From Flavobacterium limicola (lineage in GTDB: Bacteria; Bacteroidota; Bacteroidia; Flavobacteriales; Flavobacteriaceae), in NCBI RefSeq assembly GCF_003634755.1, contig NZ_RBXA01000001.1, forward strand, positions 1,240,001 through 1,304,000: a stretch of DNA of 64,000 nt, read 5' to 3'. Numbering within the stretch: the stretch's first letter is position 1; every line of letters begins with the position of its first letter. The translations under genes were made by a program, and so were the position numbers. This document shows positions 52,182 through 60,263 of this stretch, in pieces. Below the pieces are notes generated by a model. It had not been told where the DNA came from. It worked only from the letters and a program-made list of their open reading frames with translations, and did not search any database.

Positions 52182-52412
52182 ATGAAAAATGTATTTATGT
52201 ATTCTATGTTTATTATAGGCACAATGTTCTTAATAGGTGGTGTTTATAATTTTTTACCTTTTGAAATTAAACCAGTTGAAAAGTTTGGAGACGCTTACAA
52301 ATATGGACATGCTGTGGGTTATGTCATAGGTAAGTTTTTAAATATTGTCATTGGTGTAACAATGATTAAATATGGTTACGAAACCTATTTAGAAAGAAAG
52401 ATCATAAAATAA
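52182..52412 (+). CDS. Small membrane protein, two helices
   Basis: About 76 residues from ATG 52182 (the open frame begins at a TTG at 52158). Two hydrophobic segments: about 3-23 (VFMYSMFIIGTMFLIGGVYNF) and 42-62 (GHAVGYVIGKFLNIVIGVTMI), with a short soluble loop between. No family recognised. It ends four bases from the end of meaB on the other strand, without a terminator between. Confidence 0.6.
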   Translation: MKNVFMYSMFIIGTMFLIGGVYNFLPFEIKPVEKFGDAYKYGHAVGYVIGKFLNIVIGVTMIKYGYETYLERKIIK

Positions 52413-52416
52413 TATT

Positions 52417-53508
52417 TTAGTCTTTTTTAAAATACGTTTCCAATAATTTTTGAGCGGCTGCAAAGGGTGAAATTTCATCATTTTGCACCGCTTTTTTAGT
52501 TGATTCCAAAGATTTTTGAATTTCTGGATTGTTGTAAAAATTAGTTTTCAATTGTTCGTTTATGGTTTCCAACATCCAATATTGGTTTTGTTCTTTTCGT
52601 TTTTCAAAGAAATAATTATTCCCTTTTGTCAACTCTAGGAATTTTTGAATGGTTTCCCAAACATCGGATATTCCTTCATGGGTTATGGCGCTGCAGGCTG
52701 CGGTTGTGGGTGTCCAACCTGATTTTTTGGCAGGAAAAAGATGCAATGCTCTATTAAATTCCAGTTTGGCAAGATTGGCTCTTTTGATATTATCTCCATC
52801 GGCTTTGTTGATGACAATAGCATCTGCCATTTCCATGATTCCGCGTTTGATACCTTGTAATTCATCGCCGGCACCAGAAATTTTTAATAAAAGAAAAAAA
52901 TCAACCATACTGTGAACGGCAGTTTCACTTTGACCTACGCCAACCGTTTCTATAATGATGGTATCAAAACCGGCTGCCTCACAAAGCGTTATGGTTTCGC
53001 GGGTTTTTCGAGCCACACCACCTAATGTTTCTCCTGAAGCGGATGGACGTATAAAAGCATTTTTATCTTTGACCAATTCTTCCATTCGGGTTTTATCACC
53101 CAAAATGCTTCCATGCGATATGGTACTACTGGGATCAACGGCAAGTACCGCTACTTTTTTTCCTAAACCAGTCAGGTATTTTCCAAAAGCTTCAATAAAG
53201 GTGCTTTTTCCAACGCCTGGAACGCCGGTAATTCCTATTCTTACAGATTTATTGGCATAAGGTAAGCAGGCATTTATTACTTCGTTGGCTTTCGCCAAAT
53301 GATTGACATTCGTGCTTTCTACTAAAGTAATCGCGCGGCTCAGCGCAGTAATATTTTCGTCTAAAATTCCTTCAACGAGTTCTTTTGCCGAAGGTTGTAT
53401 TTTTCTAAATTTCTGAATATGCCCAACAGCAACTGAGCTGATAATTTCAGGAGCAGAAATTCCGGGTTTTTCGTTTAAGGCGCTTGGATGGTGTTTTTTA
53501 TTTGGCAA
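52417..53508 (-). CDS. meaB: Methylmalonyl-CoA mutase-associated GTPase MeaB
   Basis: G3E-type GTPase (ArgK/MeaB) that protects methylmalonyl-CoA mutase and gates adenosylcobalamin loading. P-loop GVPGVGKST (about 94-102), DPSST and HGSILGDKTRM, ETVGVGQSE (switch II), NKADGDN (NKxD). 363 residues with an extra N-terminal segment. The mutase genes are more than 40 kb away at 8957-12527 in the same orientation, so the set is split rather than in one operon. Start ATG 53508. Confidence 0.94.
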   Translation of the reverse strand: MPNKKHHPSALNEKPGISAPEIISSVAVGHIQKFRKIQPSAKELVEGILDENITALSRAITLVESTNVNHLAKANEVINACLPYANKSVRIGITGVPGVGKSTFIEAFGKYLTGLGKKVAVLAVDPSSTISHGSILGDKTRMEELVKDKNAFIRPSASGETLGGVARKTRETITLCEAAGFDTIIIETVGVGQSETAVHSMVDFFLLLKISGAGDELQGIKRGIMEMADAIVINKADGDNIKRANLAKLEFNRALHLFPAKKSGWTPTTAACSAITHEGISDVWETIQKFLELTKGNNYFFEKRKEQNQYWMLETINEQLKTNFYNNPEIQKSLESTKKAVQNDEISPFAAAQKLLETYFKKD

Positions 53509-53659
53509 AACTATTTTTTAGAATAGTAAAAATAATAAAAACTATCTTGAATAGACAGTCATTCTCTTAAAATGTCATTTCATTTTGATGGCTCTTTTTT
53601 TGCGGAGGATATTTCACAAATTTTATTTTTTTGAAATCATTTTATTTCTCATTAGTCAA

Positions 53660-53667
53660 TATCTTTG
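53660..53667 (+). promoter_or_regulatory. -7 box for the AEC transporter gene
   Basis: TATCTTTG, exact TAnnTTTG, ending seven bases before ATG 53675. A transcript from it would start at or next to the ATG. Confidence 0.5.
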
Positions 53668-53674
53668 CGGTATT

Positions 53675-54586
53675 ATGACCAACTTCATCCTAATCTTTGT
53701 TTTCCTATTCCTTGGAATTATTTTCCAAAATATAAAGGGGTTTCCCGTAAGTATTTATAAGTTGTTAAATAAGATTGTTATTTACATCTGTCTTCCTGCT
53801 TTGGCTTTATATTATATTCCAAAAATAAAATGGAGTACTGAATTATTGTTTCCAATTGGAGTTGCCTGGATTGGGTTTATTGTTTCCTATTTATTTTTTA
53901 GTTTTTTGGGAAGCAAATTCGGTTGGTCTAAAAAACTTATTGGTTGTTTAATTTTAACGGCAGGTTTAGGAAATACTTCCTTTTTGGGTTTCCCAATAAT
54001 TGAAGCATTATATGGGGAAGAAGGTTTGAAAACGGCTATTTTAGTCGATCAACCTGGTTCTTTTGTGGTTCTTTCTACCTTAGGAATTCTAGTGGCAACT
54101 TTATATTCCAGTGGTAATCCAAATGGTTTTCAAATTGCAAAGAAGATTCTCTTTTTTCCGCCATTTATAACTTTTTTGATTGCCTGTTTGATGAATGTTT
54201 TTAATGTCGATTTCCATGAATATTTGCAGCTTTTATTCCAAAAATTGGGAAGTGGAGTAACGCCTTTGGCTTTACTTTCTGTTGGTTTGCAACTACGTTT
54301 TGAACGAAAAAGCCAGCATTGGAAATTCTTAGGACTGGGACTTTTGTATAAATTAATACTGACTCCGGCTCTCATTTACGTGTTGTATGTCGTAATTTTG
54401 CAACAGCATTCTAAAGTTATTCAAGTTGCTATAATGGAGTCGGCTATGGCGCCTATGATAACGGCTTGCATTTTAGCGTCTACACACGGTTTAAAACCCC
54501 GTCTAAGTAGTATGATGATTGGTTTTGGTATCCCATTGTCGTTTGTCACCTTGTTATTTTGGTATTTTGTGGTTCAGTATGTTTAA
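53675..54586 (+). CDS. AEC family transporter (auxin efflux carrier-like)
   Basis: Integral membrane carrier with about ten helices, 303 residues from ATG 53675 (MTNFILIFVFLFLGIIFQ). NKIVIYICLPALALYYIPK, LTAGLGNTSFLGFPIIEALYGEEG and VAIMESAMAPMITACILA are the conserved crossing motifs of the mem_trans family, which moves malonate, malate or related anions in bacteria. The frame extends upstream to 53585, but the -7 box lies inside that extension. 54 bases later is an MFS gene on the same strand. Confidence 0.9.
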   Translation: MTNFILIFVFLFLGIIFQNIKGFPVSIYKLLNKIVIYICLPALALYYIPKIKWSTELLFPIGVAWIGFIVSYLFFSFLGSKFGWSKKLIGCLILTAGLGNTSFLGFPIIEALYGEEGLKTAILVDQPGSFVVLSTLGILVATLYSSGNPNGFQIAKKILFFPPFITFLIACLMNVFNVDFHEYLQLLFQKLGSGVTPLALLSVGLQLRFERKSQHWKFLGLGLLYKLILTPALIYVLYVVILQQHSKVIQVAIMESAMAPMITACILASTHGLKPRLSSMMIGFGIPLSFVTLLFWYFVVQYV

Positions 54587-54640
54587 ATTTTAAAGACCGA
54601 ATCTGAACCTATAATTAGTAATATAGTTTTATTTAAAAAT

Positions 54641-55852
54641 ATGAATTCATCTCTTGATACTGTTTCTAAAACAGAAACAACTCCTATTGCGCAGCAAACT
54701 GTTTATTCCATTCTATTTTCAATCGCATTTGCCCATTTATTGAATGATTTATTGCAAGCGGTAATTCCGGCAGCATATCCTATTTTGAAGGAAAATTTTA
54801 ATTTAACGTTTACACAAATCGGATTAATCACCTTGGCTTATCAATTGGCAGCTTCTATATTGCAGCCTTTGGTAGGTTTGTATACGGATAAAAGACCAAA
54901 GCCTTTTTCTCAAATTTTCGGAATGCTTTTTACTTTATCAGGAATTGTATGTTTGTCGTATGCTTCCAGTTTTGAAATGATTATTATTTCGGTAGTTTTG
55001 GTTGGAATTGGTTCTTCCATTTTTCATCCTGAAGCTTCCCGAATCTCCTTTTTGGCATCTGGCGGAAAGCGTGGTTTGGCACAATCCATTTTTCAGTTGG
55101 GAGGGAATGCCGGAACAGCAATTGGACCATTGTTGGTCGCCTTAATAGTAGTTCCAAATTCACAATATTATATCATTTGGTTTGTAGTTGTTGCCATCAT
55201 CGGATTGATTGTTTTGAGTAGAATTGCACTTTGGTACCAAAACCATTTAAGTTTAAGAAGTGCAAAGAAAACGGTTATCGATTTGCCTAATTTATCCCAA
55301 AAAAAGATAGTAATCTCAGTGGGAATTTTGCTGGTTTTGATATTTTCAAAATTCTTTTACATGGCTAGTATGTCCAGTTATTTTACCTTTTATTTAATCG
55401 AAAAATTTGAACTATCGGTTCAGGAAGCGCAATTTCATTTGGTTTTATTCTTGGCTTCTTGTGCCATTGGAACGTTAATTGGCGGACCGTTAGGTGATAA
55501 ATTCGGAAGAAAATATGTGATTTGGTTTTCTGTCTTGGGAGCAGCGCCTTTCACATTATTGTTGCCGTATGTTGATTTATTTTGGACAGGCGTTTTGTCG
55601 GTTGTAATTGGAATCATAATCTCCTCTGCATTTCCGGCAATCTTGGTTTATGCGCAAGAATTATTGCCTAAAAAGCTCGGAATGGTTTCTGGCCTTTTCT
55701 ATGGTTTTGCCTTTGGAATGGGCGGTTTAGGTTCTGCTTTGTTGGGAAATCTTGCCGATCACACCAGCATAACGTACGTCTATTATCTTTGTGCCTATCT
55801 GCCTTTGATTGGGATTATAGCGCTGTTTTTACCCAATTTAAAGAAAAAATAG
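54641..55852 (+). CDS. MFS transporter, Fsr (fosmidomycin resistance)-like
   Basis: Twelve-helix major-facilitator exporter of 403 residues. SIAFAHLLNDLLQAVIPAAYPILKENFNLTFTQIG at the first helix and LVGLYTDKRPKP (motif A) match the Fsr group; GGKRGLAQSIFQLGGNAGTAIGPLL follows. Fsr proteins export fosmidomycin and similar compounds; the natural substrate here is unknown. It follows the AEC gene and is followed by element copy B. Confidence 0.9.
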   Translation: MNSSLDTVSKTETTPIAQQTVYSILFSIAFAHLLNDLLQAVIPAAYPILKENFNLTFTQIGLITLAYQLAASILQPLVGLYTDKRPKPFSQIFGMLFTLSGIVCLSYASSFEMIIISVVLVGIGSSIFHPEASRISFLASGGKRGLAQSIFQLGGNAGTAIGPLLVALIVVPNSQYYIIWFVVVAIIGLIVLSRIALWYQNHLSLRSAKKTVIDLPNLSQKKIVISVGILLVLIFSKFFYMASMSSYFTFYLIEKFELSVQEAQFHLVLFLASCAIGTLIGGPLGDKFGRKYVIWFSVLGAAPFTLLLPYVDLFWTGVLSVVIGIIISSAFPAILVYAQELLPKKLGMVSGLFYGFAFGMGGLGSALLGNLADHTSITYVYYLCAYLPLIGIIALFLPNLKKK

Positions 55853-55863
55853 CACTTCTTTTT

Positions 55864-55970
55864 AGGAGCTGTTTCCTGCTTTGCACTGTATTCCCGATTT
55901 AGAAAAACTACGGCCGAAAAAGCCTTGTTTTTCTAAATCGGGAGATGCCGTTGCGATCAGGGCTAGGGCA
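55864..55970 (+). ncRNA. Structured intergenic element, copy B (Flavo-1 RNA candidate)
   Basis: AGC-TGTTT-CCTG (55867-55878) pairs with CAGG-GCT (55958-55964); the third pair is T-A where copies A and D have C-G. The inner arm is a perfect 16-bp stem (55892-55907 with 55928-55943) around a 20-base loop that contains a small GGC/GCC hairpin. Located between the MFS gene and the peroxiredoxin gene, same strand as both. Confidence 0.6.
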
Positions 55971-56109
55971 TTTGGTTTTCTCATTGCATTTTTTGGAAGT
56001 ATTTCTTTCTGTTTTTCATAAACATTAGTACAATTTTAAGATTAGTTTTCTTCTTTATTGCTTTTATTTCAATACCTTACAGTGTTACTAATCAATAAAT
56101 TAAATTACT

Positions 56110-56748
56110 ATGGCAACATTACGATTAGGCGATATTGCTCCTGATTTTGAAGCAGAAACGTCACAAGGAAAAATAAAATTTCATGAATGGTTAGGAGATT
56201 CTTGGGGAGTTCTATTCTCCCATCCGGCTGATTTCACACCTGTTTGTACCACTGAGCTAGGAACAGTTGCAAATTATTATCCTGAATTTGAAAAACGAAA
56301 TGTAAAAGTAATCGCATTGAGTGTTGACGGAGTAGATTCGCACATGGAATGGATCAAAGACATCAATGAAACTCAAAATACAACAGTAAACTTCCCGATA
56401 ATTGCCGATGAAGACAAGCATATTGCTGAATTATATGATATGATTCATCCCAATGCGAGTGAGAGTTTCACCGTTCGTTCTGTTTTTATAATTGGACCAG
56501 ACAAGAAAATAAAATTAACATTGACGTATCCAGCATCAACCGGTAGAAATTTTGATGAATTATTGCGTGTAATTGATAGTTTACAATTGACATCTAAATA
56601 TAGCGTAGCAACACCTGCCAACTGGAAAGATGGGGATAAAGTGGTAATCTCGACCTCGGTTAAGGATGAAGATATTGCTGCTAAATTTCCAAAAGGCTAC
56701 GAAAGAATAAAACCTTATTTAAGAATGACACCGCAGCCTAATAAATAG
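56110..56748 (+). CDS. 1-Cys peroxiredoxin (Prx6 type)
   Basis: Thiol peroxidase reducing hydrogen peroxide and organic peroxides. HPADFTPVCTTELG holds the peroxidatic Cys46 and Thr43; it is the only cysteine in the protein, so this is a 1-Cys enzyme. The longer C-terminal domain (about 160-212, YSVATPANWKDGDKVVI, FPKGYERIKPYLR) is typical of the Prx6 class. 212 residues. The electron donor is not evident. Preceded by element copy B and an AT-rich leader, followed by a two-way terminator. Confidence 0.95.
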   Translation: MATLRLGDIAPDFEAETSQGKIKFHEWLGDSWGVLFSHPADFTPVCTTELGTVANYYPEFEKRNVKVIALSVDGVDSHMEWIKDINETQNTTVNFPIIADEDKHIAELYDMIHPNASESFTVRSVFIIGPDKKIKLTLTYPASTGRNFDELLRVIDSLQLTSKYSVATPANWKDGDKVVISTSVKDEDIAAKFPKGYERIKPYLRMTPQPNK

Positions 56749-56770
56749 TAATTTTCAGTATATTTTTTAA

Positions 56771-56813
56771 ATAGAAAAGCAGAATGAATTTATTTTTCAT
56801 TCTGCTTTTCTAT
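56771..56813. terminator. Bidirectional terminator
   Basis: 18-pair perfect inverted repeat (56771-56788 with 56796-56813) with a seven-base loop between convergent genes. Confidence 0.92.
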
Positions 56814-56832
56814 TTTGTAAAAAGTATATTTT

Positions 56833-57714
56833 TTACTTTTTATTGGTAATTAATAACCCGGAAATAATGATTCCCATGCTTATGATTTGGGTGAGCAAAA
56901 TGGCCTGATTAAGAAAAAAATACGCCAGAATCCCACTGAATACAGGAATCAAATAATAAATTAAGGCAGTTTTTGACGTCCCAATTAATCGAATAGCCTC
57001 GTTCCATAAATAAAATGAAATTAAGGAAGCACAAATTCCAACGTATGTGATTACCAAGACTGTTTTAGTGTCAAAAATCACTTTTTTATAATAGATGTCT
57101 TCATATATATAAAAAGGGAACAGTAAAATTGTACCAATTACAAAAACACTGAACAAAAATACTTTTGGGCTTAGTTCATCTGGTTTTTTGCGAACTAATA
57201 TGGTGTAATAAGCAAAAAAGAAGCAAGCCACTAGCATTAATAAATCCCCAATAGTAAAGTTGATATGGAGTAATACTTCTAATGAACCTTTGGAAATAAG
57301 AACTAAAACTCCTGTGATTATGGTTATAATTCCGACTATTTTTATATTGGACACTTTCTCTTTAAAAATAATTCTAGAGAGTACAACAATAAATAACGGA
57401 ATCGAAATGGCGATTAACGATAAATTGACTGCACTTGTTGTTTTTCCTGCAAAGTAAATCAGCGTATTAAAAATTGTGATGCCTAATACTGCTGTAAGCG
57501 TAAGATACCGAATGTGTTTCTTTACAATTTTTAAATTTTCAATAGTGCTTTTTATAGCAAACGGAGCCAAAACGATACAAGCAACTGTCCAGCGCCAAAA
57601 AGCCAATCCAATAGGAGGGATGTGTCCTTTTATGCCACTGGCAATTACCATATTTACGGACCATAGCAAGGTAGCAAATAAGGCAAACAAAACTCCTTTA
57701 GTAGTATTGCTCAT
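56833..57714 (-). CDS. EamA/DMT family transporter
   Basis: Ten-helix drug/metabolite transporter of 293 residues made of two EamA repeats (GVLFALFATLLWSVNMVIAS and, from about residue 150, GDLLMLVACFFFAYYTIL). Export of amino acids or metabolites is usual; the substrate is unknown. Its ATG overlaps the NUDIX stop by one base (TAATG), a sign of translational coupling. Confidence 0.9.
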   Translation of the reverse strand: MSNTTKGVLFALFATLLWSVNMVIASGIKGHIPPIGLAFWRWTVACIVLAPFAIKSTIENLKIVKKHIRYLTLTAVLGITIFNTLIYFAGKTTSAVNLSLIAISIPLFIVVLSRIIFKEKVSNIKIVGIITIITGVLVLISKGSLEVLLHINFTIGDLLMLVACFFFAYYTILVRKKPDELSPKVFLFSVFVIGTILLFPFYIYEDIYYKKVIFDTKTVLVITYVGICASLISFYLWNEAIRLIGTSKTALIYYLIPVFSGILAYFFLNQAILLTQIISMGIIISGLLITNKK

Positions 57715-58295
57715 TAAACCAAATTATGAATTTTTGCGTATTGTAACAACATAATCGTCTTTGCATCTTGCATTTTACCGGATTCAATCATAGCATACGC
57801 TTCGTCAAAAGACATTTCCATCACATCTATATTTTCTTCTTCATGTGCTACGCCTCCGCCATCGCTTACTTTCATAGATTCATCGTATTCACCAACAAAT
57901 AAATATAAAATTTCAGTTACAGCACCTGGAGACATATAGGTTTCCATTACCTTTTTGACTTTAGAAATTCGATATCCTGTTTCTTCTTCGGTTTCTCTAA
58001 TGATGCATTGCTCCGGATTATCTTGGTCTAAAAGTCCTGCACAAACCTCAATCATCATTCCTGTTTCATTTCCGTTAAGATAGGTTGGCAAGCGAAACTG
58101 ACGTGTTAAAATAACTGTTTTTTGCTTTGTATTATAAAGTAAAATGGCAGCTCCGTTTCCTCTATCATAAACTTCTCTTTTTTGGGTAATCCAAGAGTCG
58201 TCTTTTTTTTGATAGTCAAAAGTTACTTTGTTTAAAATATACCAATTGTCTGATAGCAATTCGGTTTTTTGTATTTTAATAATTGGGTTTTTCAT
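57714..58295 (-). CDS. NUDIX hydrolase, NudK/ADP-ribose pyrophosphatase-like
   Basis: Hydrolyses nucleoside diphosphate linked to a moiety X. The Nudix box spans [22 protein letters not shown] with the REtEEETG metal-binding core. The N-terminal [41 protein letters not shown] and [14 protein letters not shown] resemble GDP-mannose/ADP-ribose pyrophosphatases such as NudK. 193 residues. Overlaps the EamA start by one base. Confidence 0.9.
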   Translation of the reverse strand: MKNPIIKIQKTELLSDNWYILNKVTFDYQKKDDSWITQKREVYDRGNGAAILLYNTKQKTVILTRQFRLPTYLNGNETGMMIEVCAGLLDQDNPEQCIIRETEEETGYRISKVKKVMETYMSPGAVTEILYLFVGEYDESMKVSDGGGVAHEEENIDVMEMSFDEAYAMIESGKMQDAKTIMLLQYAKIHNLV

Positions 58296-58323
58296 TCGCT
58301 TGGATTGGATTTTTAACTAAAAA

Positions 58324-58349
58324 AAACGTCCCGATTTATCGGGACGTTT
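58324..58349 (-). terminator. Intrinsic terminator of purA
   Basis: 12-pair stem AAACGTCCCGAT/ATCGGGACGTTT with a two-base loop, eight bases past the purA stop, followed by T on the minus strand. Confidence 0.9.
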
Positions 58350-58356
58350 GGTAATC

Positions 58357-59628
58357 TTATTTTAGAATAGTTTGCTTTCTGTCTGGACCTACAGAAACTA
58401 TTTTGATAGGAACTTCCACTTCTTTTTCAATGAATGCAATATATTCTTTCAACTCTGTCGGTAATTCATCATAGGTTGTCATACCAGTCAAATCTTGTTT
58501 CCATCCTTTGAAATCCTGGTATACTGGAGTTACATTTTCTGGTTCGATGTTATAAGGGAAGTGAGAAATTTTCTCTCCTTTATAATTGTATTCCGTACAT
58601 ACTTTTAACGTTTCAAACCCTGAAAGCACATCGCCTTTCATCATCATCAGTTGCGTTACGCCATTAACCTGAACAGCATATTTAAGTGCTACTAAGTCTA
58701 ACCAGCCACAACGTCTTTGTCTTCCGGTTACAGATCCAAATTCGTTTCCTACACGTGCCATAGTTGCACCATCTTCGTCAAAAAGTTCCGTTGGGAACGG
58801 ACCACTTCCTACGCGTGTCACGTAAGCTTTGAAAATTCCGTATACTTCCTTGATTTTATTTGGAGCAATCCCTAAACCGGTACAAGCACCAGCAGCAGTA
58901 GTATTTGATGAAGTTACAAATGGATACGTTCCAAAATCAACATCCAATAATGAACCTTGAGCACCTTCACATAATATTGATTTACCTGCTTTTTGAGCTT
59001 GATGTAAATATTCTTCACTATCAATAAAATCTAATTTTTTTAGTTCTTCGATAGCTTCAAAAAATTCTTTTTCTAATTCTTCTAAATTGTATTGGATAGC
59101 AACATCGTAGAATTTTATCATTGCTTCATGCTTGTCAGCCAAAGCTCTGTAACGATCTGCAAAATCTTCTAATTCAATATCACCTACACGAAGTCCGTTT
59201 CTTCCGGTTTTGTCCATATATGTTGGACCAATTCCTTTTAATGTAGAACCAATTTTTGCTTTCCCTTTAGAAGCTTCAGAAGCGGCGTCTAATAAACGGT
59301 GCGTTGGTAAAATTAAATGCGCTTTTCTTGAAATGATTAATTTGCTTTTGATGTCTAAATTAAATTTTTCAAGACCTTCGATTTCTTTTTGAAAAACTAC
59401 AGGATCAATTACAACTCCATTTCCAATAATGTTTACAGCAGTTTTATGAAAAATACCGGAAGGAATAGTTCTAAGAACATGTTTTATTCCGTCAAATTCC
59501 AAAGTATGCCCTGCGTTTGGACCTCCTTGAAAACGAGCAATAATGTCATAATTTGAAGTTAAAACATCAACAATTTTTCCTTTTCCTTCATCTCCCCATT
59601 GTAATCCTAGTAATAAATCTACCGTCAT
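58357..59628 (-). CDS. purA: Adenylosuccinate synthetase
   Basis: GTP-dependent conversion of IMP and aspartate to adenylosuccinate, the first committed step to AMP. GDEGKGK near residues 12-18, GGPNAGHT, then STLKGIGPTYMDKTGRNG and VTSSNTTAAGACTGLGI, ending in SVGPDRKQTI. 423 residues, full length. A Fur-type regulator gene lies 31 bases upstream on the same strand, so the two are probably cotranscribed. Confidence 0.97.
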   Translation of the reverse strand: MTVDLLLGLQWGDEGKGKIVDVLTSNYDIIARFQGGPNAGHTLEFDGIKHVLRTIPSGIFHKTAVNIIGNGVVIDPVVFQKEIEGLEKFNLDIKSKLIISRKAHLILPTHRLLDAASEASKGKAKIGSTLKGIGPTYMDKTGRNGLRVGDIELEDFADRYRALADKHEAMIKFYDVAIQYNLEELEKEFFEAIEELKKLDFIDSEEYLHQAQKAGKSILCEGAQGSLLDVDFGTYPFVTSSNTTAAGACTGLGIAPNKIKEVYGIFKAYVTRVGSGPFPTELFDEDGATMARVGNEFGSVTGRQRRCGWLDLVALKYAVQVNGVTQLMMMKGDVLSGFETLKVCTEYNYKGEKISHFPYNIEPENVTPVYQDFKGWKQDLTGMTTYDELPTELKEYIAFIEKEVEVPIKIVSVGPDRKQTILK

Positions 59629-59659
59629 TCTGAATGTTATTTGTAGTTAGTTTTTATAT

Positions 59660-60142
59660 TTATGAACGATTTTCTTCGTCCAAGTTGTTCTTTTGTTTCT
59701 TTGTTCCATACAGATACAACGAGTGGTTGGTAATCTCTATATCGAATATTTCTTCAATTGTTTTCTTGATACTTTGAATTCTTGGATCGCAAAACTCAAT
59801 TACTTCACCAGTATCCGTCATGATAATATGATCGTGTTGTTTGTCAAAGTATGATTTTTCGTAATGTGCTTGATTTTGTCCAAATTGGTGTTTGCGCACT
59901 AAAGCACAGTCCAATAATAATTCAATCGTATTGTAAAGGGTGGCCCGACTCACGCGATAGTTTTTGTTTTTCATTTTGATATAGAGGTTTTCTACATCAA
60001 AATGTTCTTCGCTATCGTAAATTTCCTGAAGGATAGCATAACGTTCAGGGGTTTTGCGATGTCCTTTTTTTTCAAGGTACATTGTAAAAACATTTTTTAC
60101 AATTTCTTGGTTTTTGTTGTTGTCTGTGGAAATGAGTGTCAT
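59660..60142 (-). CDS. Fur-family transcriptional regulator lacking the CxxC zinc site
   Basis: 160 residues. Winged helix at about 15-85 ([37 protein letters not shown]) and dimerisation domain with HDH at 103-105. Where Fur, PerR and Zur have a CxxC structural-zinc pair (HDHLICLDCGEV type), this protein reads [12 protein letters not shown], so both cysteines (at 108 and 111) are absent. It may be a Fur or PerR without structural zinc. The metal and targets cannot be told. Encoded just upstream of purA, with a -7 box at 60150-60157. Confidence 0.88.
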   Translation of the reverse strand: MTLISTDNNKNQEIVKNVFTMYLEKKGHRKTPERYAILQEIYDSEEHFDVENLYIKMKNKNYRVSRATLYNTIELLLDCALVRKHQFGQNQAHYEKSYFDKQHDHIIMTDTGEVIEFCDPRIQSIKKTIEEIFDIEITNHSLYLYGTKKQKNNLDEENRS

Positions 60143-60149
60143 ATGCTGG

Positions 60150-60157
60150 CAAAGATA
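60150..60157 (-). promoter_or_regulatory. Candidate -7 box for the Fur-type gene
   Basis: On the minus strand TATCTTTG matches TAnnTTTG, seven bases before the ATG at 60142. Tandem TTTAAAC-like phrases lie upstream. Confidence 0.45.
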
Positions 60158-60263
60158 ATTTTTTTAGTTTAAAGTTTAAAGTTTCCGGTTTGTTTAGTTT
60201 CAAGTTTATTCCGTTTGCGTTTAAAAATCCGAAAGACGGACTTCAATAAACAATACCACTTTT

